From Tistrella mobilis KA081020-065 (lineage in GTDB: Bacteria; Pseudomonadota; Alphaproteobacteria; Tistrellales; Tistrellaceae), in contig NC_017956.1 in assembly GCF_000264455.2 (NCBI RefSeq), positions 3,144,001 to 3,208,000 of the forward strand: a DNA stretch of 64,000 nucleotides, in the 5' to 3' direction. Made by a program: the position numbers and the translations under genes. The notes under the pieces are model-generated. The model was given only the letters and a program-made list of their open reading frames with translations, was not told the DNA's origin and did no database searches. Positions within the stretch are counted from its first letter, which is position 1. Every line of letters starts with the position of its first letter. Of the stretch, positions 32,840 to 42,490 are shown piece after piece.

Positions 32840-32908
32840 AGCTGGTATGCTGTCCCGCCCGGTGCCGGTTTCCAGAGCCTTGCCGCCGCCGCAGCGGGTC
32901 TCAGGCCA

Positions 32909-33721
32909 TCAGGCGAGCTTGGTCAGATGCGCATCCATCAGCTTCCACAGCGGGTCCGCCGCCTCGATCGGGCCCATATGGCCGCAGGGGTCGAGCAGTT
33001 CGAAGCGGGCGCCGGGGATGGCGGCGGCGATGGCGCGGCCGGCTTCGGGGGGTGATCCGACATCCTGGGCGCCCGAGGCGACCAGCGTCGGCACCTTCAC
33101 ACCCGGCAGTTTCGCCCCCATCGCCAGCCCCTTGATGGCATGGGCGGCCGCGATAAAACCCTCGGGCGGGGTGGTGCGGATGATGGCGGCCACCTGATCC
33201 AGCGCCGAGGGGGCGAGATCGCGGAAAGCCGGGGTGAACCAGCGCTCCAGCGTGGCATCGACCTGGCCGTCCATGCCCTGGTCGCGCACGGCCGCGATGC
33301 GGGCGTCCCACATCGCCTGTGCCTCGTCCGGCACGTCGGACACGGTGCAGACCAGGGTCAGGCTGCGCAGCCAGGCCGGGTTGCGCACACCCAGCACCTG
33401 CCCGATCATGCCGCCGATCGACACCCCGGCGAAATCGGCCCGGGTGATGCCCAGCGCCGCGACCACCTGCTCGACATCATCGGCCAGCCGATCGAGGGTC
33501 TGGGGGGTTTCGGTGGTGGATGCGCGCACGCCGCTCATGCCATGACCGGCGATGTCGATGGCGACGATCCGCCGGCTGGCGCGCATCGGTGCGGCCACCA
33601 GATCCCAGACCGTATGGTCGACTGCCAATGCATGGACCAGCACCAGGGCCGGGCCTTCGGGGTTCCCCGACTGCTCGACGGCGATCTCCACGCCATCATC
33701 CATGGCGATGTTCTGCATCAT
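32909..33721 (-). CDS. Alpha/beta hydrolase (3-oxoadipate enol-lactonase-like)
   Basis: A 270-residue hydrolase. The oxyanion segment VLVHALAVDHTVWD, the nucleophile elbow GVSIGGMIGQ, an Asp in SGAQDVGSPPEAG and the His in DPCGHMGPIEAAD complete the triad. Similarity is closest to the PcaD-type lactonase group, but no other protocatechuate gene is nearby, so the substrate is uncertain. Met2 is an equal start. It is divergent from terC and convergent with the AraC gene. Confidence 0.8.
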   Translation of the reverse strand: MMQNIAMDDGVEIAVEQSGNPEGPALVLVHALAVDHTVWDLVAAPMRASRRIVAIDIAGHGMSGVRASTTETPQTLDRLADDVEQVVAALGITRADFAGVSIGGMIGQVLGVRNPAWLRSLTLVCTVSDVPDEAQAMWDARIAAVRDQGMDGQVDATLERWFTPAFRDLAPSALDQVAAIIRTTPPEGFIAAAHAIKGLAMGAKLPGVKVPTLVASGAQDVGSPPEAGRAIAAAIPGARFELLDPCGHMGPIEAADPLWKLMDAHLTKLA

Positions 33722-33744
33722 GGGGGCCGTTCTCCGACGGTTCA

Positions 33745-33767
33745 GATCATCTCATGATTGCATGATC
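33745..33767. promoter_or_regulatory. Dyad near the hydrolase start
   Basis: TCATG-ATTG-CATGA (33752-33765) is nested within GATCAT and ATGATC (33745-33750 and 33762-33767). It lies 24 bases upstream of the hydrolase ATG. The rest of the 246-base gap to terC holds no gene and no riboswitch I can recognise. Confidence 0.35.
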
Positions 33768-33967
33768 CGGCGCCGGGCGTCGAGCCCGCCCTGCATCACC
33801 GCATGCAGCACGAAGATCCCCTGCCTTGACGCCCGTCACCGGCTGCGCCACATAAGCGGAATTGCCGGATCCGGGCCCCTCTGGCGATCGAGGCGTCGGT
33901 CGTGATGTCGGATCCCTCACCCATTTCGCGCTAGGACGCAGCGCAACCGCGATCGAGGGGTGATCGC

Positions 33968-34993
33968 GTGTTCCCCGAAACATCATCAATCCTGCCGGCG
34001 GAGATCGTCTCCGCGGCAAGCCTCAGCATGGCGGGACATCCGCTGTGGCAGTGGGGCCTGTTCGTCGCCCTGGTCGCAGGTCTGCTCGCCTTCGACCTGG
34101 GCGTCCTCAACAAGCGCGACCGCGAGATCGGCGTGCGCCAGAGCCTGGTGCTCTCAACCTTCTACATCGCCGCCGGTCTGGGCTTCGGCGGCTTCGTCTG
34201 GTGGTCGTCGGGCGGCACGGCCGCCATGGAATACGCCACGGGCTTCATGCTCGAAAAGACGCTCGCGATGGACAATGTCTTCGTCATCGCGACCATCTTC
34301 GCGGCGCTTGCCATCCCCCGGCATCTGCAACACCGGGTGCTGTTCTGGGGCATCCTGGGCGCGATCGTGCTCAGGGCCTTCATGATCGGCATCGGCGCGG
34401 CGCTGGTGCATGAATTCCACTGGATCCTGCTCTTCTTCGGCGCCTTCCTGATCTGGGGCGGCATCAAGATGCTCAAGGATGGCGGCGACCCGCCGGACTT
34501 CACCCAGGGCATCTTCATGCGGCTGCTGAAAAAGGCGATGCCGGTGACGCCCCAGCTGCACGGCCACGACTTCACCGCGCGACTGCCCGACGACAAGGGC
34601 CGTCTCCGGCGTCATGCGACGCCGCTGCTGGTGGCCCTGCTGCTGATCGAGACGGCGGATGTCGTCTTCGCGGTGGACAGCGTGCCGGCGATCTTCGCCG
34701 TCACCACCGATCCGTTCATCGTCTATACCAGCAACATCTTCGCGATCCTGGGCCTGCGCGCGCTCTATTTCGCGCTCGCCGCCATGATCCACCGCTTCCA
34801 CGATCTCAAATACGCGCTGTCGATCATCCTGGTGTTCATCGGCGCTAAGATCTTCTGGACCCAGTTCATCGGCAAGCCGCCGGCGGAGCTGTCGCTGATC
34901 GTCACCTTCGCCCTGATCGTCGGCGGCATCGCGGTCTCGATGGTCCGCAGTCGCGGCGCAGGGCGGGCACAGAAGCCCAGCCCGCAACGCTAG
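33968..34993 (+). CDS. TerC/Alx family membrane protein
   Basis: A 341-residue integral membrane protein of the TerC family; relatives such as Alx and MeeF-type proteins handle manganese. Conserved acidic residues within spans are seen in LAFDLGVLN, KTLAMDNVFVIA and IETADVVFAVDSVPAIFAV. It begins at GTG 33968 with GAGGGG 7 bases upstream. About nine spans; a charged cytoplasmic loop (HGHDFTARLPDDKGRLRRHA) sits in the middle, as in Alx. Monocistronic here. Metal export is the likely role. Confidence 0.85.
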   Translation: MFPETSSILPAEIVSAASLSMAGHPLWQWGLFVALVAGLLAFDLGVLNKRDREIGVRQSLVLSTFYIAAGLGFGGFVWWSSGGTAAMEYATGFMLEKTLAMDNVFVIATIFAALAIPRHLQHRVLFWGILGAIVLRAFMIGIGAALVHEFHWILLFFGAFLIWGGIKMLKDGGDPPDFTQGIFMRLLKKAMPVTPQLHGHDFTARLPDDKGRLRRHATPLLVALLLIETADVVFAVDSVPAIFAVTTDPFIVYTSNIFAILGLRALYFALAAMIHRFHDLKYALSIILVFIGAKIFWTQFIGKPPAELSLIVTFALIVGGIAVSMVRSRGAGRAQKPSPQR

Positions 34994-34999
34994 CCGTCT

Positions 35000-36013
35000 T
35001 CAACCCTGATCCGTCTGCGGCCTCGCCGCCGCAGACGGCTGGGGCTTCGGCTCTGGCCGCGGCTTCATCGGATCGATCCGGCCCTGCAGGGCCGGCACCA
35101 GCGGCGCCGGATCGACCGCGACCTCTTTCCAGAACACGCCCCAATGCAGATGCGGGCCCGTGGCCCGGCCGGTCATCCCGACCCGGCCGATGGCATCGCC
35201 CGCCTTGACCAGCTGGCCGGGCGCGATCAGCGTCTCGGACAGATGCGCGAAGATCGAGGTCACGCCCTGGCCGTGATCGATCATGATCGTGCCGCCGGTG
35301 TACCAGAGATCCGGCATCACCAGCACCACCCTGCCACCCGCCGGCGCCAGCACCGGCGTGCCCTCGGGCGCCGCCAGGTCGAGCCCGCGATGGGGGCTGC
35401 GCGGCGTGCCGTTCAACACCCTCTGGCTGCCGAACACGCCCGAAATCCGCCCCTCGACCGGCAGGCGGAAGCCCTTGGTCGCGATCTCGAAGCCGATGAT
35501 GCCGTCATCCGATGCGGCACGGGCATTCAGGATCAGCTCGCGCTCGTGACGCAACCGGTCCTGAAGCTCGGGATCCGGCGTCACCTTGGGCGGCGGCAGG
35601 CCGTCGATCCGCTCGATCGCCCAGTCCCGCGCGGCCACCGTCACCCGCCGCTCCAGCGTGGCGCCATGGGGCGCGCGGGCGACCAGATCGGCCGTGGCGG
35701 CATCCCGCCCGATGCCGAAGACGAAGCGGCCGGCATCGTCGACCCGGGCCGGCACGCCGTCGACCGTCACCTGCCAGCCCTTGGGCACCCGCCCGAGATT
35801 GAGACTGCCCTGGCTTGCCGGCCCCTCGATCCGGATCGCCGGTGCTTCGGCCGTGGGGGGATCCTGGAGCGGTGCCGGCATTGCGGGCGGCTGGCCAGCA
35901 TTGGTCTGGCCAGGATCCGAGGCCCGGGTCTGGGCCGGTGCGATGCCCCCCAGCATCAGCAGTACCGGCAGCGCACAGGCCGTGCCACGCAGAAGAAGGG
36001 AGTTCAGGGGCAT
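35000..36013 (-). CDS. M23 family metallopeptidase (LytM-type), exported
   Basis: A 337-residue protein. A signal peptide (LLRGTACALPVLLMLGGIAPAQ) is followed by a Pro-rich linker, a 60-residue beta domain (GSLNLGRVPKGWQVTVDGVPARVDD) and the peptidase with HRGLDLAAPEGTPV near residue 215 and HLHWGVFW near 290. The expected Zn ligands H, D and HxH are all present, so it should cleave peptidoglycan peptides. ATG 36013 has AAGGG 9 bases upstream; a longer frame reaches 36073. The last 30 residues are Pro/Lys/Gln-rich. It follows xseA in the same direction. Confidence 0.87.
   Translation of the reverse strand: MPLNSLLLRGTACALPVLLMLGGIAPAQTRASDPGQTNAGQPPAMPAPLQDPPTAEAPAIRIEGPASQGSLNLGRVPKGWQVTVDGVPARVDDAGRFVFGIGRDAATADLVARAPHGATLERRVTVAARDWAIERIDGLPPPKVTPDPELQDRLRHERELILNARAASDDGIIGFEIATKGFRLPVEGRISGVFGSQRVLNGTPRSPHRGLDLAAPEGTPVLAPAGGRVVLVMPDLWYTGGTIMIDHGQGVTSIFAHLSETLIAPGQLVKAGDAIGRVGMTGRATGPHLHWGVFWKEVAVDPAPLVPALQGRIDPMKPRPEPKPQPSAAARPQTDQG
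35011..35038. repeat. Perfect 11-bp-arm hairpin at the terC/M23 junction
   Basis: CCGTCTGCGGC and GCCGCAGACGG flank CTCGCC, inside the last codons of the M23 gene and 18 bases beyond the terC stop. It could end terC transcription, but there is no T-tract. The pairing may also come from the protein code. Confidence 0.4.
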
Positions 36014-36073
36014 GAGGGAGAACCCTTTCCGTCGACGATCCTGCCCAAAGGCTTGCGGGCTGCGGGTGCGCAT

Positions 36074-37753
36074 TCAGAAGAGGTCGGGCTGGGCTGCCGG
36101 GCCGCGGCTGCGGCCGCGCCGGCGCGGGGCTGCGGGGCCCGCCTCGGGCGGCGGCGGCACGCCGCCCTCTCCCGATGCCTGCACATCCACCCGTCCGTCG
36201 GCGAAGACCAGGGCCAGGGCCTGGCCGGGGCTGACCGCCGCCGCCCGGGTGACCGGCTGACCGGTACCGCCGGTCGCGTCCACCGTCTCGACCAGCGCGA
36301 AACCGCGCGCGAGTGCCCGGCGGTAGGAATAGCTTTCCAGCAGCGCGCCCTGCGCCTCCAGCCGCTCTGCCAGCCGCTGCAGCTTCAGCCGGGGGCCGGT
36401 ATCCAGGCGGGCGCCCAGCCCGTCCAGCCGCTCGCGGCCGAGCCGGCCGACCCGGATGGCCGCCCCGGGCGAAAGCCCCGCCGCCACCCGGTCCAGCCGG
36501 GCCCGGGCGCGGTCCTGAACCCGGCCCATCACGGCCTCCAGCCGCTGCCCTGTCAGGTCCAGCCGGCCGGCCGCCTCGGCGAAACGCTCGCCCGGGCTCT
36601 TCAGCCGGGCCGACAACTCGCGCACGCGGGCCGCGCGGCGCTCCAGAACCCGGTCGATGCCGGCATCCAGCCGCTCGGCCCGATCATCCAGGCGCTGGGT
36701 GGCGGCATCGATCAGGCTCTGCGGCCTGGGCAGGCCGCGGGCAAGGCCGGCGGTGCGTTCGCTGCCGCGCTCGATCAGCCGGAAGGCGGCAGCGGGCAGG
36801 CGGGCACCCAGATCGCCCAGTTCCAGCAGCAGTTCGCCCAGCACCGGCACCGCCTTCTCGGCGGCGGCGGTCGGCGTGGGCGCGCGCAGATCGGCTACGA
36901 AATCGATCAGCGTGGTGTCGGTCTCGTGCCCCACCGCCGAAATCAGCGGGATCGTGCAATCGGCTGCGGCACGGACCACGCTCTCCTCGTTGAAGGCCAT
37001 CAGATCCTCAATGCTGCCGCCACCGCGGGCGACGATCAGCAGATCGGGGCGCGGCACCCGGTCGCCCGGGCCCAGGGCATCGAAACCGCGGATGGCCGCG
37101 GCCACCTGCTCGGCGGCGCCCAGCCCCTGAACCATCACCGGCCAGAGGATCACCCGACGCGGGAAGCGATCGGCCAGGCGGTGAAGAATGTCGCGGATCA
37201 CGGCACCGGTCGGCGAGGTGATCACGCCGATCACCTCGGGCAGGAAGGGCAGCGGCTGTTTGCGGCCGGCATCGAACAGGCCTTCGGCGGCAAGCCGGCG
37301 GCGGCGCTCTTCGATCAGCGCCATCAGCGCGCCGGCGCCGGCGGGCTCCATCTGCTCCACCACCAGCTGGTATTTGGACCGGCCCGGATAGGTGGTCAGC
37401 CGCCCGGTCGCCACCACCTCCAGCCCGTCTTCGGGCTTGAAGCCCAGCCGCATGGCGGCCCCCCGCCAGACCACCGCGTCGATCAGCGCGTCCTCGTCCT
37501 TCAGGGCCAGATAGCAATGGCCGGACGCGGCCCGCTTGAAACCGCTGATCTCGCCCCTGACCCGGACGGCGGCGAAGCGGCTTTCGACCGTGCGCTTCAG
37601 TTCGCCCGAAATCTCGCTCACGGTATAGACCGGCAGGTTGTGGCCGCCCGTGGCCGTCTCTGCGCCCGGATCACGCTGGCGGAAGGGGCGGTCGGTATCG
37701 AAGGGCAGGCGGCTCAAGGCATCGGCTCCGGATCGGACTGCGGGACGGGGCAT
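36074..37753 (-). CDS. xseA: Exodeoxyribonuclease VII large subunit
   Basis: A 559-residue XseA. The N-terminal OB domain has [38 protein letters not shown]; the catalytic region has [42 protein letters not shown] and [30 protein letters not shown] helical tail follows, then a Gly/Pro-rich, basic C-terminal extension that makes it about 100 residues longer than E. coli XseA. It degrades single-stranded DNA with XseB, not found in the window. The start at 37753 leaves about 40 low-complexity residues before the OB fold. It is divergent from purD. Confidence 0.92.
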   Translation of the reverse strand: MPRPAVRSGADALSRLPFDTDRPFRQRDPGAETATGGHNLPVYTVSEISGELKRTVESRFAAVRVRGEISGFKRAASGHCYLALKDEDALIDAVVWRGAAMRLGFKPEDGLEVVATGRLTTYPGRSKYQLVVEQMEPAGAGALMALIEERRRRLAAEGLFDAGRKQPLPFLPEVIGVITSPTGAVIRDILHRLADRFPRRVILWPVMVQGLGAAEQVAAAIRGFDALGPGDRVPRPDLLIVARGGGSIEDLMAFNEESVVRAAADCTIPLISAVGHETDTTLIDFVADLRAPTPTAAAEKAVPVLGELLLELGDLGARLPAAAFRLIERGSERTAGLARGLPRPQSLIDAATQRLDDRAERLDAGIDRVLERRAARVRELSARLKSPGERFAEAAGRLDLTGQRLEAVMGRVQDRARARLDRVAAGLSPGAAIRVGRLGRERLDGLGARLDTGPRLKLQRLAERLEAQGALLESYSYRRALARGFALVETVDATGGTGQPVTRAAAVSPGQALALVFADGRVDVQASGEGGVPPPPEAGPAAPRRRGRSRGPAAQPDLF

Positions 37754-37908
37754 GGCAGGCGCGGTCGCGGGTGGGGTTTCTCCCGGACGGGTGCCATGAT
37801 AGAAGCATGGTGCCCGAAGACGGGCAACCCGGGGCGGTTGTGCACCGTCGGCGGTATGACCGCGCCGGGGGACCAGAATCGATTGAATCAGGCCGACGGG
37901 AGCGTGCG

Positions 37909-39180
37909 ATGAAGGTTCTGCTGATCGGATCGGGCGGTCGGGAGCATGCACTGGCGCGTGCGCTCGAAGCCAGTGCCTCCGTGTCTTATCTGTGTGCCGC
38001 CCCCGGTAATGCCGGTATTGCCGAGCATGCCGAGCTTCTGGACCTCGATCCCGCCGACATGGACGGCATTGCCGCCTTCGCGAAGGCAGAAGGCATCGGC
38101 CTGGTGGTGATCGGTCCCGAGGCCCCGCTGGTCGCGGGCCTGGCCGATGTGCTGGAAGCGGCCGGCGTGCCGGCCTTCGGCCCCTCGGCCGCCGCCGCGC
38201 GTCTGGAAGGCTCCAAGGGCTTCACCAAGGACATCTGCGCCCGCTACGGCATTCCCACCGCCGCCTATGCCCGTTTCACCGATGCCGGGGCGGCCAAGGC
38301 CTATATCCGCGCACAGGGCGCGCCGATCGTGGTCAAGGCCGACGGTCTGGCGGCCGGCAAGGGCGTGGTGGTGGCGATGACCGAGGCCGAGGCACTGGAG
38401 GCCGTGGACGAGATGCTGGGCGGCCGCTTCGGCAGCGCCGGCGCTTCGCTGGTGATCGAAGAATTCATGGAGGGCGAGGAGGCGAGCCTGTTCGCACTCT
38501 CGGACGGCACCACCGCCATCCTGCTCGGCACCGCCCAGGACCACAAGCGCGTGGGCGACGGCGATACCGGCCCCAATACCGGCGGCATGGGCGCCTATTC
38601 CCCGGCCCCCTGCATGACGCCCGAGATCACCGGCCGCGCGATGACCGAGATCGTTCAGCGCACCGTCGACGCCATGGCGGCCGAGGGAACGCCCTTCGTC
38701 GGCGTGCTCTATGCCGGGCTGATGCTGACCAAAGACGGGCCGAAGCTGGTCGAATACAATGTCCGCTTCGGTGACCCCGAAACCCAGGTTCTGCTGCCGC
38801 GGCTCTGGGGGGATCTTGCCCAGATCCTGCTGGCCGCCCGCGACGGCCGGCTCGACCCGTCGATGATCGAGCTTGATCCGCGCACCGCCCTGACCGTGGT
38901 GCTGGCCGCAAAGGGCTATCCCGGCGACTATGCCAAGGGCGATGAGATTCGCGGCCTCGACGCTGCCCGTGCGGCCGCCCCGGAGGTGATCGTGTTCCAC
39001 GCCGGCACGAAGACCGACGATGCGGGCCGCCTGCTTTCCAATGGCGGGCGCGTGCTCGCGGTCACGGCCCTGGGCGACGGCCCGGCGGAGGCACAGAGCC
39101 GCGCCTATACTGCGGTCGATGCGATCGACTGGCCGGGCGGGTTCTGCCGCCGCGATATCGGCTGGCGGGCGGTCGGCTGA
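37909..39180 (+). CDS. purD: Phosphoribosylamine-glycine ligase (GAR synthetase)
   Basis: A 423-residue purine biosynthesis enzyme that joins glycine to phosphoribosylamine. The N-terminus [19 protein letters not shown], the ATP-grasp lysine and glycine loop [16 protein letters not shown] and the metal-binding [19 protein letters not shown] are diagnostic. Length is standard. GGGAG stands 6 bases before the ATG, deciding it over an open frame from 37771. It is divergent from xseA, an arrangement common in related alphaproteobacteria. Confidence 0.96.
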   Translation: MKVLLIGSGGREHALARALEASASVSYLCAAPGNAGIAEHAELLDLDPADMDGIAAFAKAEGIGLVVIGPEAPLVAGLADVLEAAGVPAFGPSAAAARLEGSKGFTKDICARYGIPTAAYARFTDAGAAKAYIRAQGAPIVVKADGLAAGKGVVVAMTEAEALEAVDEMLGGRFGSAGASLVIEEFMEGEEASLFALSDGTTAILLGTAQDHKRVGDGDTGPNTGGMGAYSPAPCMTPEITGRAMTEIVQRTVDAMAAEGTPFVGVLYAGLMLTKDGPKLVEYNVRFGDPETQVLLPRLWGDLAQILLAARDGRLDPSMIELDPRTALTVVLAAKGYPGDYAKGDEIRGLDAARAAAPEVIVFHAGTKTDDAGRLLSNGGRVLAVTALGDGPAEAQSRAYTAVDAIDWPGGFCRRDIGWRAVG

Positions 39181-39220
39181 ACCGATCCCCGACGCGAGAC
39201 GACGACAAAGAACAGGACGG

Positions 39221-40270
39221 CTATGAAGAAACCGGCACGGCCCGCCGCAGCACCACGGTGATCCGGTTGTTGCGCGGGTCTGCCCGCTGATCGGGCACCA
39301 GCATGGTCGACTGACCACGTCCCGACACTTCTTCGACGCGCGCCACCGGCACACCCGCATCGGTCAGCACCTTCTGGGCCGCGATCGCCCGCTCGGCGGT
39401 CAATGCCCAGGCATCGGGCCGGGTGCCGGGCTCGCCACCCAGATAGGCGCGCACGGCGATCTGGTTGGGTGAGGCCCGGACCGTGGTCGCCGCCAGCGCC
39501 AGCAGGCGCCGCGCCGCCGGATAGGGCTCGGCGCCGCCGGAGGGGAAGACCGGCTCGTCTTCCCGATCCATGATGTTGATCTCCAGCCCCTCGTCGGTCA
39601 CGCGCAGGGTGAGGTTGCCCGACAGTTCGCGGGTGGAGGGGTCGGAGGAAATCGCCTTGAGCAGCCGGTCGGCGGTATCCTCGAACGACCGGCGCTCGGC
39701 CGCGCCACGGGCGGCGATGTCGCGCTCCCTGGCCCGGTCGCGGGCCTCGACCATGCGCTGGGCGGCATCCTGCACCGCCTGTTCGAAGGTCTGCATGGTC
39801 TTGGGCGCCTCGAGCCGCTCGCCCGAGAGCACCCGGCGCATGGCCTCGGCCGGGTCGTTCACCGGCAGCTCTTCGGGTGGCGCCTCGTCGGCCGGATTGG
39901 CGGCCGGGCGCTTGGCCATATCGGGCTGCAGATCCATCGGCGAGGGCGGCGGGGTCAGGTCGGATCGTTCGAAGGACGGCATGCTGACACCGCCCTGGCC
40001 GACATTGATGTCGGGCGTGCCCGACTGCATGGGCATGGTGTGCGAGGCGCCGGCATCGCGGAACACGGTCCAGGTCGGCGTGAAATAGTCGGCGATGCCC
40101 TTGAGCTTCTTTTCGTCCAGCGCGTTCAGCAGCCAGAGCAGCAGGAAGAAGGCCATCATCGCGGTCACGAAGTCGGCATAGGCCACCTTCCAGGCACCGC
40201 CGTGATGGCCGCCGCCCTTGCCCTTCTTGACCTTCTTGATGATCGTCGCGTGGCCGCCGTCCTCCGCCAT
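39221..40270 (-). CDS. motB: Flagellar motor stator protein MotB
   Basis: A 349-residue stator subunit. The single membrane span contains WKVAYADFVTAMMAFFLLLWLLNA, with the proton-carrying Asp in ADFVT. A long linker follows, then the OmpA-like peptidoglycan-binding domain from about residue 215 (ALTAERAIAAQKVLTDAGVPVARVEEVSGRGQS). It lies 3 bases after motA and is convergent with purD. Together they drive flagellar rotation; no other flagellar gene is in the window. Confidence 0.93.
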   Translation of the reverse strand: MAEDGGHATIIKKVKKGKGGGHHGGAWKVAYADFVTAMMAFFLLLWLLNALDEKKLKGIADYFTPTWTVFRDAGASHTMPMQSGTPDINVGQGGVSMPSFERSDLTPPPSPMDLQPDMAKRPAANPADEAPPEELPVNDPAEAMRRVLSGERLEAPKTMQTFEQAVQDAAQRMVEARDRARERDIAARGAAERRSFEDTADRLLKAISSDPSTRELSGNLTLRVTDEGLEINIMDREDEPVFPSGGAEPYPAARRLLALAATTVRASPNQIAVRAYLGGEPGTRPDAWALTAERAIAAQKVLTDAGVPVARVEEVSGRGQSTMLVPDQRADPRNNRITVVLRRAVPVSS

Positions 40271-40273
40271 CGA

Positions 40274-41134
40274 TCAGCTTCCCTTGGCCTTGTTGATCGC
40301 CGCCTCCGCCTCGGCGAAGGTCGGCTGCATGCTGGAGGGAATGTTGGCGCGGCCGACCTCGATCGCCACCTGCAGCGCATTCTTCGACAGCGTCGAGACG
40401 AAGACGTCGCGGATCAGCTTGTAGAACCGGGCATCGGCCTCGTTGATCTGCTTGATGCGCCCGGCCAGCGGGCCGACCATGCCATAGCCCAGGAAGATGC
40501 CGAGGAAGGTACCGACCAGCGCGCTCGCGATCAGCCCGCCCAGCACCGCCGGCGGCTTGTCGATCGAGGACATGGTCTTCACCACGCCCAGCACTGCCGC
40601 CACGATACCATAGGCCGGCAGACCGTCGGCCACACCCTGGAGCGCATGGGACGGCTCCATGTGTTCCTCTTCGACCTTCTCGAGCAGATTTTCGAGATAG
40701 GCCTCCACCTGATGCGGATCTTCATGGCGCATGCTCATGTTGCGGAGCGTGTCGCAGATCATGTTGATCGCAAGATGGTCGTTCAGGATTTTCGGATACT
40801 TCTTGAACAGCGCGCTGTTTTTCGGGTCCTCAAAATCGTTGAACTTGGTCCCTTCGCGCTGACGCTTGTAGAGCGCGATGTACATCAGGCTGATCAGGTC
40901 AATATAGTCCTGCTTCTTCCACTTGGCGCCCTTGAACGCCTTACCGAGCCCGCCCAGCGTGTGCTTGATCACCTCGCCACTGTTGCCGGTGACGAAGGCA
41001 CCGAGCGCGATGCCGCCGATGATCATGCCCTCGATCGGCAGGGCCTCCAGAATCACCTCGATATGGCCGCCGGCGATGATGAACCCGCCGAAAACCAGGA
41101 CGAGGGTGAGGATGATGCCGATAATCGGACCCAT
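40274..41134 (-). CDS. motA: Flagellar motor stator protein MotA
   Basis: A 286-residue stator subunit with four membrane spans. The N-terminal GFIIAGGHIEVILEALPIEGMIIGGIALGAF and the conserved proline region PAYGIVAAVLGVVKTM and LGTFLGIFLGYGMVGPLAGRI-type segments are clear. The long cytoplasmic loop has the charged YKRQREGTKFNDFEDPKNSALF stretch. It is the first gene of motAB. Confidence 0.94.
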   Translation of the reverse strand: MGPIIGIILTLVLVFGGFIIAGGHIEVILEALPIEGMIIGGIALGAFVTGNSGEVIKHTLGGLGKAFKGAKWKKQDYIDLISLMYIALYKRQREGTKFNDFEDPKNSALFKKYPKILNDHLAINMICDTLRNMSMRHEDPHQVEAYLENLLEKVEEEHMEPSHALQGVADGLPAYGIVAAVLGVVKTMSSIDKPPAVLGGLIASALVGTFLGIFLGYGMVGPLAGRIKQINEADARFYKLIRDVFVSTLSKNALQVAIEVGRANIPSSMQPTFAEAEAAINKAKGS

Positions 41135-41182
41135 GGGGCGAAGGCTCCTGCTGCAACGCGGTAGGCTCTGGCTGGAGAGAGG

Positions 41183-41680
41183 TTATCTCAGGCTTTTGAA
41201 GAAAACCTTAAGCAAGTCGGCCGCCGCGGTTTCCCCGATCCCGGCGAAGATTTCGGGCCGGTGATGGCAGGTCGGATGGGCGAAGACGCGGGCGCCGTGG
41301 TCCACGCCGCCGCCCTTGGGATCCGCTGCCCCATAATATAGGCGGCGGATCCGGGCGAAGGAGATCGCCTGCGCACACATGGCGCAAGGCTCCAGCGTTA
41401 CCCAGAGATCCAGCCCGGTCAGGCGCGGGTTGCCGATCAGGGACGCGGCCTGGCGGATCGCCAGAATTTCGGCATGGGCGGTGGGATCGTGGTCGGCTTC
41501 GGTGCGGTTGCCGGCCGCGGCCAGGATGACCCGCCGGACCGGATCGACCACCACCGCGCCCACCGGAACCTCCCCCCGTGCCGCCGCGGCGCGTGCCTGT
41601 TCAAGCGCCGCCTCCATGGGACGAAGCGGCTGGGACGGATACGGAACGGGCATCGGGACGTGGTTCGGCATGGCAGCCAA
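41183..41680 (-). CDS. tadA: tRNA-specific adenosine deaminase
   Basis: A 165-residue zinc deaminase. HAEILAIRQA gives the Zn His and proton-shuttle Glu, and LEPCAMCAQAIS gives the Zn Cys pair, spaced as in TadA. The enzyme makes inosine at tRNA-Arg position 34. The N-terminus is uncertain: Met4 (41671), Met10 (41653) or Met22 (41617) could all be the start. It lies divergent to the gene run with the pseudouridine synthase and rsmD, as in many alphaproteobacteria. Confidence 0.9.
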   Translation of the reverse strand: MAAMPNHVPMPVPYPSQPLRPMEAALEQARAAAARGEVPVGAVVVDPVRRVILAAAGNRTEADHDPTAHAEILAIRQAASLIGNPRLTGLDLWVTLEPCAMCAQAISFARIRRLYYGAADPKGGGVDHGARVFAHPTCHHRPEIFAGIGETAAADLLKVFFKSLR

Positions 41681-41752
41681 GCGAAGCCTGCATGGGGTTT
41701 CACGTCAAGCGGCCCTTGCATCCTGACGCGGGAAGCCCCATGAATTGCGCCC

Positions 41753-42490
41753 ATGGGTACATCCGCTTCCGCATACCGCCCGCTCGTCGGCGTCACCCTC
41801 GACGTCGAACAGCCCGGCGGCTATTCGAGGTTCCCGTGGTACGCGCTTCGTGTGAATTACATGGATGCGATCGTCACCGCGGGCGGCCTGCCGGTGGCGT
41901 TGCCCCATGAACCGGAGCTGGCGGCCGAACTGGTCGGCCGGCTGGACGCGCTGGTGGTGACCGGCGGTGCGTTCGACGTGGACCCGGCCCTGTTCGGTGC
42001 CGGGATGCGGCATGCCACGGTCACGACCAAGGACCGGCGCACGGCTTTCGAGCTGGGCGTGGTTCGTGCCGCGCTGGACCGGGATATGCCGGTGCTGGGC
42101 ATCTGCGGGGGCGAGCAATTGCTCAACGTCGCGCTCGGCGGTACCCTGGTGCAGCACATCCCCGACGCCTTTCCCGAGGCGCTGGCCCACGAGCAGCCGA
42201 ACCCGCGCAACGAGCCGGGGCACGAGGTCCTGATCGACCCCGATACCCTGCTCTCGCGTCTGGTCGGCACGGCCCGGATGACTGTGAACAGCGCCCATCA
42301 CCAGGCGGTGGACCGGATCGCGCCCGGCGCGGTGCGCAATGCCGCGGCCCCCGACGGGGTGATCGAGGGGCTGGAACATCCCGGCTTCCGCTTCTGTCTG
42401 GGTGTGCAGTGGCACCCCGAATTCCTGATCGATGCCGGCGATCGCCTGATTTTTGACGGCCTTGTCGCCGCCGCCCTGGAGACCAGATGA
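41753..42490 (+). CDS. Class I glutamine amidotransferase-like hydrolase (PuuD-like)
   Basis: A 245-residue peptidase C26-type protein. The nucleophile Cys is in LGICGGEQLLNVALGG, and the catalytic His-Glu in GVQWHPEF. LVVTGGAFDVDPALFG is characteristic of gamma-glutamyl-GABA hydrolases. The stop overlaps the pseudouridine synthase start by ATGA, so it is coupled to an RNA-modification gene without an obvious functional link. Gamma-glutamyl bond hydrolysis is likely; polyamine catabolism is not supported locally. Confidence 0.85.
   Translation: MGTSASAYRPLVGVTLDVEQPGGYSRFPWYALRVNYMDAIVTAGGLPVALPHEPELAAELVGRLDALVVTGGAFDVDPALFGAGMRHATVTTKDRRTAFELGVVRAALDRDMPVLGICGGEQLLNVALGGTLVQHIPDAFPEALAHEQPNPRNEPGHEVLIDPDTLLSRLVGTARMTVNSAHHQAVDRIAPGAVRNAAAPDGVIEGLEHPGFRFCLGVQWHPEFLIDAGDRLIFDGLVAAALETR

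Noticed and set aside
33768-33967. Manganese (yybP-ykoY) riboswitch before the TerC/Alx gene
   Set aside because: I looked for the conserved internal-loop sequences known upstream of alx and did not see them.
35011-35038. Intrinsic terminator of terC
   Set aside because: The stem is perfect but lies in the M23 coding end and has no T-tract; recorded as a repeat only.
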